A stretch of DNA of 64,000 bases from Doryteuthis pealeii (Eukaryota; Mollusca; Cephalopoda; Myopsida; Loliginidae): NCBI GenBank assembly GCA_023376005.1, contig CM042181.1:23958486-24022485 (forward strand), written 5' to 3'. The first letter of the stretch is position 1. Each line of letters opens with the position of its first letter. Shown one piece after another: positions 42,281-55,857 of the stretch. Under the pieces are notes generated by a model. That model saw only the letters and a list, made by a program, of their open reading frames with translations. It did not search any database and was not told where the DNA came from. The translations under genes were made by a program, and so were the position numbers.

Positions 42281-43731
42281 TTTCTATAGCTTCCCTTTTG
42301 ACTAATTTATTTATCAAAAATAATAATCGTTTCCAAATTTATAAGGGAAATTTATAAGAATATGTCTCGTCGGTAAAAATAAAAGATGACATACTTTTTC
42401 CGTTTTATCACATGGAATGTGTTTTATTTTTTATTGTATAATTGTTGCTTCGTTGATCGTTAACCAATCCAATATTCTTTGCTTTTTGACCACAAACCGA
42501 TTTACTTGAACTTCTTTTTGTTCATGGCACATTAGTAAGTTCGCTTCTTTAAAAAAGGGAAAGACAATCCTGATAGAATTTCTTAGGTTAAATTTCTTAT
42601 TTCAATTGAATAGAAATTAATTACTTTTCTCTTTCAAGACTTTTGTTGCTCTTTTGTTACCATTTTTGATTTTTGCCTTTTTACTGTTATTTTATTTTCC
42701 CGTCTTTCATTTCGTTTTTTTTTTCTTTGTTTAGGTCGGTTTCCCAAGGCGAAAAAGATGACTTTTAACTTTTAATAAAAGCGGTGGGCATTATTTTTTG
42801 CAGAAATATGTATAAAATCATGAGAAACATTCTGTAACTTTTTTGACTTTACGTTTTTCATGTTAGTTAATAATATATATTTTATTACACAAATTAAATG
42901 CTAAAATTTTAGTTAGCTGCGTACAACGAAGTAGCCAATCAGAATACATCTTTTATTGACTGCTGATAAATTAACCAATCACGATCACCGTAGCATGAGT
43001 TATCACTCAACATGTCTGCTTCAAGCGAAGAAGTGTATAATGTAAACACACCAGAAAATAAATGTTTTATGTGTATTTTAATTTTTTAAAACCTTAGTTA
43101 TAACTTGTTTTTGGCTACGTTAAATTTCAATTGATTTATGTTTGTCTCAAGCGAAGAAGTGTATAAGGTAAACACACCAGAAAATAAATGTTTTATGTGT
43201 ATTTTAATTTTAACTTGTTTTTGGCTACGTTAAATTTCAATTGATTTAACGGTGAAAAAATGTAAACATTGTTTTTCGTTTATAATTTGCATTATTTTTG
43301 TAAGCCGAAAATTTTTTAAAAAATCATTAGGAGTTTGTTTAATGCTTCTTCTTTCGAGTGAATAAAAAATTTTAAGATAATATTAACCTTTATGCAAGTT
43401 TTATTATGTTAAATATAGTAGGGGGGGTAAATTTCACGGGAAAATTGGTGTACCCACGGAAAACTTTAATATGTGCAACATTTACGCATAAAAAAAATAG
43501 TATGATATTCAGGAGTCTATAGGCATTCATTTGGCCGCTTTTTTTCCCCCACCATCAAAATTACAAATTAAATTAAAAAAAAACTAGAGCCTTTGGGCCC
43601 GTAGCCTACTATTCATTTATTTTCGTCTGTTCTTCCTTTCTTTTTTTCCTACTTTCCTTCACTTATTATTTTAGTTGTGTTTTTCTTCCCTTTTTCTCTG
43701 TTTTCTGTTTTTATCTATATTTTATCGTTCG

Positions 43732-43765
<34 letters not shown>

Positions 43766-44143
43766 CTTTTCTCTTCGTTTCCCTTTGTGTCACCCACTTT
43801 TTTCTTTATGCCTATTTTATTTCACACTTTCTCAGTCTCATATTCTTTCTTTTTTCTTTATTTTGCTTTCCTTCATTTACTTATTTTTGGCTTTCACTGA
43901 AGACTGAGTGACAAGTCTCCCCAGACCCCCAGCACTCATGTGAGGATTCTAGCTGATTTTAACAATGCTGTAATTTGTATGGTATTGATTATTACTCTGA
44001 TTTCCAAATCCTTCTTTGTTGCTCGTTCCATGGGCACTAATAACAAAGATTTAACATAACACTAATAACAAAGATTTTTTGACGGCGACGACATTGTTGC
44101 CCTCCCCTTTTCAACAAGTCGAATATTTATTTTTTCCCCTCTA
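41718..44143. other. AT-rich non-coding block, copy C (inverted)
   Basis: Mirror of 17387-19828. TA run of about 21 units followed by GT repeats (42224-42280), tandem repeat (about 43020-43245), pyrimidine tract with CTTT repeats (43730-43770). Confidence 0.75.
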
Positions 44144-45252
44144 TTTTTTTTTTTTTTTTTCATTCAAGAATTTTATTGGCCAGTAGGACGTCCAATATTT
44201 TTCTTTGGTGAGGCCGATTAATTTCCTCGAGACCGTCTCCGTGTGGATGAAGGACAAGATCCGCGGCTCCAGTTCCAACTGTCGGGTTTAATATCGTTTC
44301 CCTCCAACAGACCGTTATATTTGTTGGCCCAATTGGCCCTGTGGAGCTCTGTATCCTGCTCCTGGAATTTGTCTTCCTGAGGCGGTCTCCAGTTAGTCTT
44401 TTTGGCCGTCTCAGGGGCTTTTGGTGGTGCTTTTTTGTTTATTGGGGGAATAGCACCCGCAAGGTTTCCGAAAATTCTGGAATGTCTTTAGAAGTTCCAG
44501 GCATTGCTGGTTCTGCTATAAGGCCCTTTTCCCCTTCCTTCTCCTTTTTCCTTATGAGGAGCTTGTTTTTTTCCGGTGTTACGGGTATTACCTCCACCTG
44601 ATATGGGCTGGCACTGGTACCCTATTTTTTGGTCGATGTCTCCTTATCGATCTTTTGGGTCAGGGTAGGCTGGGTCGAACGTGATTTCGTTCATTACAGA
44701 TTCCTTCTCGGATCACTTCTCTGCTGAAACAGGGTTGGCCCCTTCTGGGACGGTCGTGACCCCATTTAATGCGGATTCATTTTCAGCTGGAACCGGGTTG
44801 GTTTCTTCAGGGCCGGGTGTTATCTTGTCGGATTCCGTGGTGAGAACTTCAATCGCACCCTCTCCCTCCTTGGTAATGTCCAGCTGGATGTCTTCTTCGT
44901 CTGCATAGGGAGTGCAGTCGAAAATTTCCATTCCTGTGAATAGATGCAAATAAGAAATACTGTCCAATAGGGGCAGAAGTTAAAATAGCCCCCCCAAAAA
45001 GCCCGTAAAAAAGTAAACTGGTCCAGAATAGGGACACACTTGACAAAAGTAAAGGAAAGAAGAGAAAAAGAAAAAGACTGCTACTAAGCAGGAGGAATAA
45101 AAAATCTTTCCTGACCTGCAAAAGGTTTGGAAAGGATAAGCCTTAAACCCTAACCCTCTACAGGTCACAAATTGGGGCACGATTAAAAAACACAACAAAG
45201 GTCCGTCGTCGGTTGTTGCGAGTAGACTGAGAAAGAATCAGCGCTTAAGTAA
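44144..45252 (-). pseudogene. Retroposed A-tailed transcript, copy C
   Basis: T17 at 44144-44160 is the tail. The acidic ORF lies on the minus strand with its ATG in the 44713-44967 frame. Both internal stops seen in copy D are also here. Confidence 0.65.
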
Positions 45253-46060
45253 TGTTATATCAGAGAGAAGATATCTCTTATGATTCACAATGCTTACTCA
45301 CAAAATACACCTCGCTAGCATAAAACATCAAAACTCAAGTCGGAGGCAACAAGCGGAAGTGAACTCAATGGTACCCTATCACGAAGTGACCAATTCGACG
45401 CAGTTCTGCGCATAGGCTCGGATTGAGTTACGCTTGAAAGGAATCCCAAAACAACAAAAATAATATTGTAAGGAATCTGGATTTTCGCCAATAAAAAACT
45501 CTCCCGCTAAAAAACCCAAAAGCATTCTGGAGCCCATCTACCAGCATATAAGCTCGGGTATTTTGAGAATCGGCAGTTGACGGACGGCCTGCACGCCGAG
45601 AATATCACCAGACGAGAGGATCAAGGAACTGATACGCACCCACCACCACGCACGCCCTCACCCACCCGGACACTCAGCCTTACTTCAACACCTCACCGTA
45701 GCCGGGCGACATCCTTACCCCTTGACCACTACAGCGCTACCCACTACAACTCACTGAGATATTCCTGACTTATTTCCCGCACCAAGTGACCGTATCAACT
45801 CAACTTCTACTACCTCACGCCTTGCACCAGGCCAAGAGAGAACTGACGTATTATCATACGATACCTACACCTCACCGACCCCACGGCCATTCCTGACTTA
45901 CGACCCCTCGGCCACTCCAGAGAACTACTACAATTGTCTACAGCGACAACAACAACGTTTTCACACTCGTTATTTAAATAAACGATTTTTATCCAATTCA
46001 TCTTGTCCATTATTCTTCCTTGCAAACCATACGCTTTTACGGATATCCTAAGATATAACA
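45253..46060 (+). repeat. G1 5' LTR, copy C
   Basis: 808 bp, TGTTATATC to GATATAACA, preceded by cttaagtaa. It has the ccag and gtatcag variants of the right LTR of copy A, so it is the same LTR of the element. TGGTGTCAG follows at 46062. Confidence 0.9.
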
Positions 46061-46088
46061 CTGGTGTCAGGCGTGTTGCAGGGAGAAT

Positions 46089-46854
46089 ATGGACTATACA
46101 AGATTAACTCGCTCGGAATTATCGACTTTATCAAAGACCAGAGAAAATATCTCCACGACCTAATGGCAGCCAGATGACAAACTTCCAACACCTTAGTCGC
46201 GCATGGGATCTACAACGACGAGACGGTGAAAAGCTGACAGATTTCGCTGGCCGACTCGAAAACACAATCAGAGAGGCCGCTGTACACATAAAAAAAAAAC
46301 ACAGAAGGACAACAACTCTGATCTAACTGTCGATACACTTTTCTCGGTGATGGGGGCAATGTTGATGAGCGAGAAGGTCAAAACGTGGAATCCAAACCTA
46401 TACCCTCACCTCGTCAGAACAATGGACAACCATTACACAGCGAGCGGTATAGCGTGTGAAGCCCAACAATACATCGATCGGGGCATAAAGACTGACGACA
46501 CGACATCGCATGACAACACATACTACACGCATAGACCACGCGATGGAGTCGGGGAAACACGTCCACCAAACTAAACAACCACCACGAACAAGTGACCAAC
46601 CACCGCGCTCACAACAGACGAATGCTACTACATCACACAAACGCAACAACTACCGGACACACGGAGCCGGGACCGCAACTAGAACCCGGCATAAGCTGGA
46701 ACTACACCATGGGCCGCGCTTGCTTCCACGGCCAAAATTGCCCATATCGTCATCCGCCTCTCACCCATGCCCATGTCGCAGAAACGGATAGGGACACACC
46801 ATCTATAAACACGGAGTACAGGATTTTCGGTACGAACCAGACGATATGTGATGG
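46089..46854 (+). pseudogene. G1 Gag, copy C
   Basis: ATG at 46089. The A-run near 46292 is in frame here, unlike in copy A, but a base is lost a few codons on. Near 46814 one A is missing (ggagtac for ggaagtac), which throws Gag into the Pol frame, so the zinc-finger end of Gag and the protease read as one frame (46592-47932). The finger CFHGQNCPYRH is intact. Confidence 0.75.
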
Positions 46855-49800
46855 CCCAGTCTCGGTTCTCCCCCACTCGCCATCACATATACAACCTCCA
46901 GAAACCTTCCGGGCAGAGATCACCTCTCATAACTCTACCTTCATCGTCGAAGGCACCGCATTTTCCGGTGCAGCAATGTTGGACTCTGGATGCTCCACCT
47001 GCATTGTACCAATCTCTCAACTGCCCAAGGAGGCTAAGAAACACATGACTCGTTCCAACGTTCACGTAAAAGGGATCAACGGTAGCATTACTGCCATTGG
47101 AGAACTAAACTGTGACATCGCCATCGGCAACCATGACTCCCCCATCTTCGGTGAAATCAACGTGTTGGTAACGGCCCAGTCTACACCGATTCTGATCGGT
47201 CAAAATATCCTTGGTCACAACACACTCAACTCGTACACAATCAACAACCAGGACGCAACTGTCGAGTTCAAACGAACCACGGCGTCGGGTCTAGTGACAC
47301 ACACAGCCCCGCTAATACGAGCACATGACCACGTCGGCTCACTCAACAACAACCCTGTATATGGGGCTCAAACCCTTAACAGCAGTGAAAGTCGGCTGAC
47401 CGCAACGCCAGTGCCCATCTACCAGGCACTGGAAGAAAAGTTGCACTGGCTAAAACGAAATGCAGGGCTATCACTCCCAAACCACCCGAACCGCGACGAA
47501 CTAGAAGGCGTAACGAACCTACTTCTTCGTTACAGCGACGTCCTCGGTACGCAAAACGGGGACAAGGGTACCTTCGTCAAGCCCGTTCGGATACCAACAA
47601 ATGGTCAATCGCGCAGCCAAAGGCAACATCCTATAACCCAGGCACTTGAAGGCGACGTCGATGACGAAATCAACCACATGGCCTCTGTGGGAATAATTGA
47701 GCCTTGCCACGATCCTAAGGGTTTCAACAGTCCGGTGTTCGCCGTGCGTAAGAAAAATGGAACAATTCGAGTCGTTTCAAACTTCAAAAGAACTCTCAAT
47801 AAGGTATTGATCGATCTCGACCCATACCCCATGCCAAGGATCGACCAACTGTTCCACAGGATCGGGGAAGGCAATAAAATACTTTGCCACCCTCGATCTC
47901 CGCAGCGGGTATTGGCAAATACAAATCGATGAACGCGATCGCTACAAAACAGCATTCACATGGAAGGACAAGTGTTACCAATACACGCGTCTAGCTTTTG
48001 GCCTCACGTCGGCCGGACAAATCTTCTCCGATGCATAGCAGAAGCCCTGGCGACGGTCTCATCTCGCTCAAACATATCCTCCTATATCGACGACAATCTG
48101 GTCCATGCTAAGACATTCGAGGAGTACATACTCGCACTAGAGCAGCTCTTCACTGCCCTGCGCAAATTCGGACTCAAACTCAACCCCGAAAAATGCACCT
48201 TCCTCGCCACTGAGGCAAAATACCTCGGGCGCATAGTGACCAGCGAGGGATTCAAGGCCGACCCAGAATATGTTCGTGCCATTAGGGAAATGCAACCCCC
48301 AACATCAAAAAGGCGCTACAAAGCCTTATAGGTCGATTAGTATGGATCAGACAATTCCTGGAGACTCGCCTATACGAACAGATAAGATCGGACACGTTCT
48401 CCAACCTTATGAGTCCCATCCACGAGCTAAACAAAGCAAATAGGACGTTCTTATGGACGGAGGAAGCCGACAAGGCATTCCAAAAAATAAAAAAACGACT
48501 CTCTTCACCACCGATCATCTCATTTCCAGACTTTTCCCAACTGTTCACCCTTACCACCGATGCCAGCGACGTGGCCTGTGGTGCCATCCTAATGCAGGAG
48601 GCGGAGAATGGAAAGAAGAAATTATAGCTGTCGCCTCACACACTTTCAACACTACGGAACAGAACTGGTCCACAACGGAACGAGAGGCGTATGCAATAAA
48701 GTGGGCGATCGCCAAATTTGATTATTTCCTGCGTAATCGCCCTTTGTCATTTTCACCGACCACAGATCACTGACTTATCTGGACCAGCGGGAATTCAACA
48801 ATGCCAAGATACGTCGTTGGCAAGAAGAGATTTCCTGCTATAAATTCGTACTGGAATTCGTTGAGGGAGAATCGAATGTGTGGGCCGACATGCTCAGCAG
48901 AAGCCATGGACAGAAAAGGGTTAAAATGACGTCCGATCCTACGCCGGCGGGGAAAACATTCAAAATAAAGGGATCCGATCTCCATATTTACATCCCGTCA
49001 TGGTGTCTGGGCGATATCAGTGGCTTACAACTCATCGCCAAGACCCACACATCACAAGGCACCAAATGCCACAAACGCATCGCGGACGCATTTTTCGCAT
49101 ACCACTCTACGTCCACCATCCCAACCGAGAAGAATTGCGATCTCCTCAACATAGCAGCGGAACAATTAACAGATAAATTACTCTCAGAATCATTAGAGCC
49201 ATCCAAACAAACGATCTAAGCAAGGGATTTCGCATAGATCCCGACGACCATTGGACACCCCTGTACCAAAGACACTTACATAAATTCTACCTAGAGCCCG
49301 GTAGCGCGGTCTTGATGGTTAGAGACAGTACACATTCCCCAAGGCTGGTTGTACCATACAGTCTTCGCAACAAATTCCTGTATCAGGCCCACGACTGTAT
49401 CAACCACTCTGGGGTCACCCGTATGCGCGCCCACTTAGCCAGCTATTGGTGGGAATTCAAGGACCGCGACATCGAAACATACGTCGGATCTTGTGAAGTC
49501 TGCGCCAAACGGAAGGGAAACTATGGCAAACGCCGATACTGGCCTGCCGGCCATTGCAAACGTGGAAAAAAGCCCTTCGACATAATCTACGTCGACTTCG
49601 TGACAATGCCCATCTCGAAGGGAAAACGTTACATCCTAACCATACTTGACAGTTTCAGTCGTCATCTCATGGCCGTACCTTGCGCGGGAGACCGGGCCAT
49701 CGACGCTGCTCGGGACTATACAGTTTTTCCTCCGCCACCGGGAAATACCACGAATTGTATCCTCCGATCGCGGGACCACTTCACAGGAGAGATATATAAG

Positions 49801-50225
49801 ACATTTTGCGAGCTGATGTCGATCACACAGGAACTGCACTGCCCCTGGCGGCCGCAGAGTTCTGGTAACATCGAACGACAGCACCGTACAATGAAGAATG
49901 CTCTCTTCATGCTATGCCTGGACAGATATACCGAATCCGTCATCTCATCCATGAACGCGACATTACAGCGCATGCGACTATGTGATCACCGGCCGTCCAA
50001 ACGTAGCTCACAAACCAAAGCCACGGCGCATGATCAATGCTCTATTGAGACAAGTCATCGACGTGTCACCCTGCAAACAACGAAGTCGTAGACTGAACCA
50101 CTCGCGATATGGTGTACACCGCGAGTCTCACTTGAACTGGATCACTTCCACCCGACTCACAGACTGTCCCACCACAGATCGTTTGTACCCATGACACAAC
50201 GACTGTTGAGATAACGCGTTACAAG
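46851..50225 (+). pseudogene. G1 Pol, copy C, frame-broken and truncated
   Basis: Protease LDSGCS near 46981. RT to about 47880, where an extra A breaks the frame; YIDD near 48085. RNase H 48409-48900, integrase finger and core 49312-50091. Contains the HPN triplet absent from copy A (47480-47490). From 49720 deletions remove parts of the core and C-terminus. The C-terminal tail is collapsed from several hundred bases to about 150. Confidence 0.85.
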
Positions 50226-50246
50226 ACCCAGCACCCGATTATGATG
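50226..50246. other. Fold-back point of inverted repeat C/D
   Basis: Arm C matches copy A down to about position 10921 (aacgcgttacaag). After about 20 unmatched bases arm D starts at the equivalent of 10575, inside the LTR, on the opposite strand. About 346 bases thus occur only in D. Confidence 0.85.
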
Positions 50247-50490
50247 GCGGAGAGTTTTTTATTGGCTGAAACGGATTCCTTACAATATTATTTTTTTTTT
50301 TTGGATTCCTTCAAGCGTAACTCAATCCGAGCCTATGCGCAAATGCGTCGAATTGGTCACTTCGTGATAGGTACCATTGAGTTCACTCCGCTTGTTGCCT
50401 CCGACTTGAGTTTTGATTTTTATGCTAGCGAGGTGTATTTTGTGAGTAAGCATTGTGAATCATAAGAGATATCTTCTCTCTGATATAACA
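50247..50490 (-). repeat. G1 3' LTR fragment, copy D
   Basis: The last 244 bp (plus-strand sense) of the LTR, ending gatataaca. It has the cggatt variant of the left LTR in copy A and is followed by the same aagctccc internal sequence. It is therefore the 3' LTR of the element and not a stray. Confidence 0.85.
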
Positions 50491-50561
50491 AAGCTCCCAA
50501 GATATCGATTTGATTCACAATGTGTATGTATGGTTATGTAGGTGGTGTGTTGATTGTGGAT

Positions 50562-53500
50562 TCACTGCATTATGAAGTCCATCTGACTTCGCGTTTGCCT
50601 AACCGGAGTCGTTTCCTGCTGTTTTGTTGTTGTTCAGACATGTCATGCTGACCGGGAGATTGTGTGGTTTCTGCACAGTGATTCCTGATCCTGTTGGTGC
50701 ACGTGATCTGCGGAGGTGCTAGTACGACAGGTGTTTTGGTCGAGGTGAGGCGTCGAATGTGGGCTCGGTGAACCCAGTCGTTTCACCCTTTTCGTTTCTC
50801 ACTGAATCACCATGTCGTTTGTTTTAACACTTTAAAGGTGCCTATCCAGTTCAAGTGAGACAAATGTGCGATTAGATTGAGGACGGTGTAATAGCACCAT
50901 ATCGCCCAACCGTATTGGTCCTTGAATACCAGCTGGTTCAGTCTAGTATTTGATTTGTGGTCGACTTCGTTGTTTGCCAGGGTGACACGTCGATGGACTT
51001 GTCTCAATAGAGCATTGATCTGCATGCCATATGCCGTGGGGCTTTGGTTTGTGAGCTCGTTGTGTAGCGGTTTGGGTAAACCGATGTTGGGTTGTCGGCC
51101 GGTGATCACATAGTGAGGTGACGCACCGGTGCGCTGTTAATTGTCGCGTTCATGGATGAGATGACGGATTCGAGTATATCTGTCCATTCACAATTCCGAT
51201 CTTCGCATAGCATGAAGAGAGCATTCTTCATTGTACGGTGCTGTCGTTCGATGTTACCAGAACTCTGCGGCCGCCAGGGGCAGTGCAGTTCCTGTGTGAT
51301 CGACATCAGCTCGCAAAATGTCTTATATATCTCTCCTGTGAAGTGGGTCCGCGATCGGAGGATACAATTCGTGGTATTTCCCGGTGGCGGAGGAAAAAAC
51401 TGTATAGTCCCCGAGCAGCGTCGATGGCCCGGTCTCCCGCGCAAGGACGGCATGAGATGACGACTGAAACTGTCAAGTATGGTTAGGATGTAACGTTTTC
51501 CCTTCGAGATGGGCATTGTCACGAAGTCGACGTAGATTATCGAAGGGCTTTTTTCCACGTTTGCAATGGCCGGCAGGCCAGTATCGGCGTTTGCCATAGT
51601 TTCCCTTCCGTTTGGCGCAGACTTCACAAGATCCGACGTATGTTTCGATGTCGCGGTCCTTGAATTCCACCAATAGCTGGCTAAGTGGGCGCGCATACGG
51701 GTGACCCAGAGTGGTTGATACAGTCGTGGGCCTGATACAGGAATTTGTTGCGAAGACTGTATGGTACAACCAGCCTTGGAATGTGTACTGTCTCTAACCA
51801 TCAAGACCGCGCTACCGGGCTCTAGGTAGAATTTATGTAAGTGTCTTTGGTACAGGGGTGTCCAATGGTCGTCGGGATCTATGCGAAATCCCTTGCTTAG
51901 ATCGTTGTTTGGATGGCTCTAATGATTTCTGAGAGTAATTTATCTGTTAATTGTTCCGCTGCTATGTTGAGGAGATCGCAATTCTTCTCGGTTGGGATGG
52001 TGGACGTAGAGTGGTATGCGAAAAATGCGTCCGCGATGCGTTTGTGGCATTTGGTGCCTTGTGATGTGTGGGTCTTGGCGATGAGTTGTAAGCCACTGAT
52101 ATCGCCCAGACACCATGACGGATGTAAATATGGAGATCGGATCCCTTTATTTTGAATGTTTTCCCCGCCGGCGTAGGATCGGACGTCATTTTAACCCTTT
52201 TCTGTCCATGGCTTCTGCTGAGCATGTCGGCCCACACATTCGATTCTCCTCAACGAATTCCAGTACGAATTTATAGCAGGAAATCTCTTCTTGCCAACGA
52301 CGTATCTTGGCATTGTGAATTCCCGCTGGTCCAGATAAGTCATGATCTGTGGTCGGTGAAAATGACAAAGGGGCGATTACGCAGGAAATAATCAAATTTG
52401 CGATCGCCCACTTTATTGCATACGCCTCTCGTTCCGTTGTGGACCAGTTCTGTTCCGTAGTGTTGAAAGTGTGTGAGGCGACAGCTATAATTTTCTTCTT
52501 TCCATTCTCCGCCTCCTGCATTAGGATGGCACCACAGGCCACGTCGCTGGCATCGGTGGTAAGGGTGAACAGTTGGGAAAAGTCTGGAAATGAAGATGAT
52601 CGTGGTTGAAGAGAGTCGTTTTTTATTTTTTGGAATGCCTTGTCGGCTTCCTCCGTCCATAAGAACGTCCTATTTGCTTTGTTTAGCTCGTGGATGGGAC
52701 TCATAAGGTTGGAGAACGTGTCCGATCTTATCTGTTCGTATAGGCGAGTCTCCAGGAATTGTCTGATCCATACTAATCGACCTATAAGGCTTTGTAGCGC
52801 CTTTTTTGATGTTGGGGGTTGCATTTCCCTAATGGCACGAACATATTCTGGGTCGGCCTTGAATCCCTCGCTGGTCACTATGCGCCCGAGGTATTTTGCC
52901 TCAGTGGCGAGGAAGGTGCATTTTTCGGGGTTGAGTTTGAGTCCGAATTTGCGCAGGGCAGTGAAGAGCTGCTCTAGTGCGAGTATGTACTCCTCGAATG
53001 TCTTAGCATGGACCAGATTGTCGTCGATATAGGAGGATATGTTTGAGCGAGATGAGACCGTCGCCAGGGCTTCTGCTATGCATCGGGAGAAGATTTGTCC
53101 GGCCGACGTGAGGCCAAAAGCTAGACGCGTGTATTGGTAACACTTGTCCTTCCATGTGAATGCTGTTTTGTAGCGATCGCGTTCATCGATTTGTATTTGC
53201 CAATACCCGCTGCGGAGATCGAGGGTGGCAAAGTATTTATTGCCTTCCCCGATCCTGTGGAACAGTTGGTCGATCCTTGGCATGGGGTATGGGTCGAGAT
53301 CGATCAATACCTTATTGAGAGTTCTTTTGAAGTTTGAAACGACTCGAATTGTTCCATTTTCTTACGCACGGCGAACACCGGACTGTTGAAACCCTTAGGA
53401 TCGTGGCAAGGCTCAATTATTCCCACAGAGGCCATGTGGTTGATTTCGTCATCGACGTCGCCTTCAAGTGCCTGGGTTATAGATGTTGCCTTTGGCTGCG

Positions 53501-54259
53501 CGATTGACCATTTGTTGGTATCCGAACGGGCTTGACGAAGGTACCCTTGTCCCCGTTTTGCGTACCGAGGACGTCGCTGTAACGAAGAAGTAGGTTCGTT
53601 ACGCCTTCTAGTTCGTCGCGGTTCGGGTGGTTTGGAGTGATAGCCCTGCATTTCGTTTTAGCCAGTGCAACTTTTCTTCCAGTGCCTGGTAGATGGGCAC
53701 TGGCGTTGCGGTCAGCCGACTTTCACTGCTGTTAAGGGTTTGAGCCCCATATACAGGGTTGTTGTTGAGTGAGCCGACGTGGTCATGTGCTCGTATTAGC
53801 GGGCTGTGTGTGTCACTAGACCCGACGCCGTGGTTCGTTTGAACTCGACAGTTGCGTCCTGGTTGTTGATTGTGTACGAGTTGAGTGTGTTGTGACCAAG
53901 GATATTTTGACCGATCAGAATCGGTGTAGACTGGGCCGTTACCAACACGTTGATTTCACCGAAGATGGGGGAGTCATGGTTGCCGATGGCGATGTCACAG
54001 TTTAGTTCTCCAATGGCAGTAATGCTACCGTTGATCCCTTTTACGTGAACGTTGGAACGAGTCATGTGTTTCTTAGCCTCCTTGGGCAGTTGAGAGATTG
54101 GTACAATGCAGGTGGAGCATCCAGAGTCCAACATTGCTGCACCGGAAAATGCGGTGCCTTCGACGATGAAGGTAGAGTTTATGAGAGGTGATCTCTGCCC
54201 GGAAGGTTTCTGGAGGTTGTATATGTGATGGCGAGTGGGGAGAACCGAGACTGGGCCAT
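50562..54259 (-). pseudogene. G1 Pol, copy D, frame-broken
   Basis: Same gene as 10903-14664 with at least six one- or two-base indels. Open pieces: protease 54134-53796, RT fingers 53651-53304, RT-RNase H 53307-52186 (YIDD intact, near 53029-53040), linker 52237-51962, integrase 51804-51106 (disrupted at the finger and between the catalytic residues), C-terminus 51109-50807. Indels thin out with distance from the fold-back point at 50.24 kb. Carries the nine-base HPN stretch, less one C. Confidence 0.85.
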
Positions 54260-55026
54260 CACATCGTCTGGTTCGTACCGAAAATCCTGTACTTCCGTGT
54301 TTATAGATGGTGTGTCCCTATCCGTTTCTGCGACATGGGCATGGGTGAGAGGCGGATGACGATATGGGCAATTTTGGCCGTGGAAGCAAGCGCGGCCCAT
54401 GGTGTAGTTCCAGCTTATGCCGGGTTCTAGGTTGCGGTCCCGGCCTCCGGTGTCCGGTAGTTGTTGCGTTTGTGTGATGTAGTAGCATTCGTCTGTTGTG
54501 AGCGCGGTGGTTGGTCACTTGTTCGTGGTGGTTGTTTGAGTTTGGTGGACGTGTTTCCCCGACTCCATCGCTGTGGTCTATGCGTGTAGTATGTGTTGTC
54601 ATGCGATGTCGTGTCGTCAGTCTTTATGCCCCGATCGATGTATTGTTGGGCTTCACACGCTATACCGCTCGCTGTGTAATGGTTGTCCATTGTTCTGACG
54701 AGGTGAGGGTATAGGTTTGGATTCCACGTTTTGACCTTCTCGCTCATCAACATTGCCCCCATCACCGAGAAAAGTGTATCGACAGTTAGATCAGAGTTGT
54801 TGTCCTTCCTGTGTTTATTTTTTTATGTGTACAGCGGCCTCTCTGATTGTGTTTTCGAGTCGGCCAGCGAAATCTGTCAGCTTTTCACCGTCTCGTCGTT
54901 GTAGATCCCATGCGCGACTAAGGTGTTGGAAGTTTGTCATCTGGCTGCCATTAGGTCGTGGAGATATTTTCTCTGGTCTTTGATAAAGTCGATAATTTCC
55001 GAGCGAGTTAATCTTGTATAGTCCAT
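54259..55026 (-). pseudogene. G1 Gag, copy D
   Basis: Same organisation and the same two 5' frame changes as copy A, including the A7-T run (near 54817-54824). The piece 54765-54427 shares the KTWNPNLYPHL region. The frame is cut at 54427 by a missing base before the finger region (54400-54260), which is otherwise intact. Confidence 0.75.
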
Positions 55027-55054
55027 ATTCTCCCTGCAACACGCCTGACACCAG

Positions 55055-55857
55055 TGTTATATCTTAGGATATCCGTAAAAGCGTATGGTTGCAAGGAAGA
55101 ATAATGGACAAGATGAATTGGATAAAATCGTTTATTTAAATAACGAGTGTGAAAACGTTGTTGTTGTCGCTGTAGACAATTGTAGTAGTTCTCTGGAGTG
55201 GCCGAGGGGTCGTAAGTCAGGAATGGCCGTGGGGTCGGTGAGGTGTAGGTATCGTATGATAATACGTCAGTTCTCTCTTGCCTGGTGCAAGGCGTGAGGT
55301 AGTAGAAGTTGAGTTGATACGGTCACTTGGTGCGGGAAATAAGTCAGGAATATCTCAGTGAGTTGTAGTGGGTAGCGCTGTAGTGGTCAAGGGTAAGGAT
55401 GTCGCCCGGCTACGGTGAGGTGTTGAAGTAAGGCTGAGTGTCCGGGTGGGTGAGGGCGTGCGTGGTGGGTGCGTATCAGTTCCTTGATCCTCTCGTCTGG
55501 TGATATTCTCGGCGTGCAGGCCGTCCGTCAACTGCCGATTCTCAAAATACCCGAGCTTATATGCTGGTAGATGGGCTCCAGAATGCTTTTGGGTTTTTTA
55601 GCGGGAGAGTTTTTTATTGGCTGAAAATCCAGATTCCTTACAATATTATTTTTTGTTGTTTTGGGATTCCTTTCAAGCGTAACTCAATCCGAGCCTATGC
55701 GCAGAACTGCGTCGAATTGGTCACTTCGTGATAGGGTACCATTGAGTTCACTTCCGCTTGTTGCCTCCGACTTGAGTTTTGATGTTTTATGCTAGCGAGG
55801 TGTATTTTGTGAGTAAGCATTGTGAATCATAAGAGATATCTTCTCTCTGATATAACA
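55055..55857 (-). repeat. G1 5' LTR, copy D
   Basis: 803 bp, TGTTATATC to GATATAACA, followed by ttacttaagcg as at 16274. A few one-base deletions relative to copy A. Confidence 0.9.

Larger units (their letters stand above)
37095..50225 (+). repeat. Inverted repeat arm C
   Basis: Reverse-complementary to 50247-64000 over at least 13 kb and continuing beyond the window end. It holds, in order, DIRS Gag-like, G2, AT block, A-tailed transcript, G1 LTR and G1 Gag-Pol. Small deletions are frequent and become dense from about 49700 to the centre. Confidence 0.9.
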
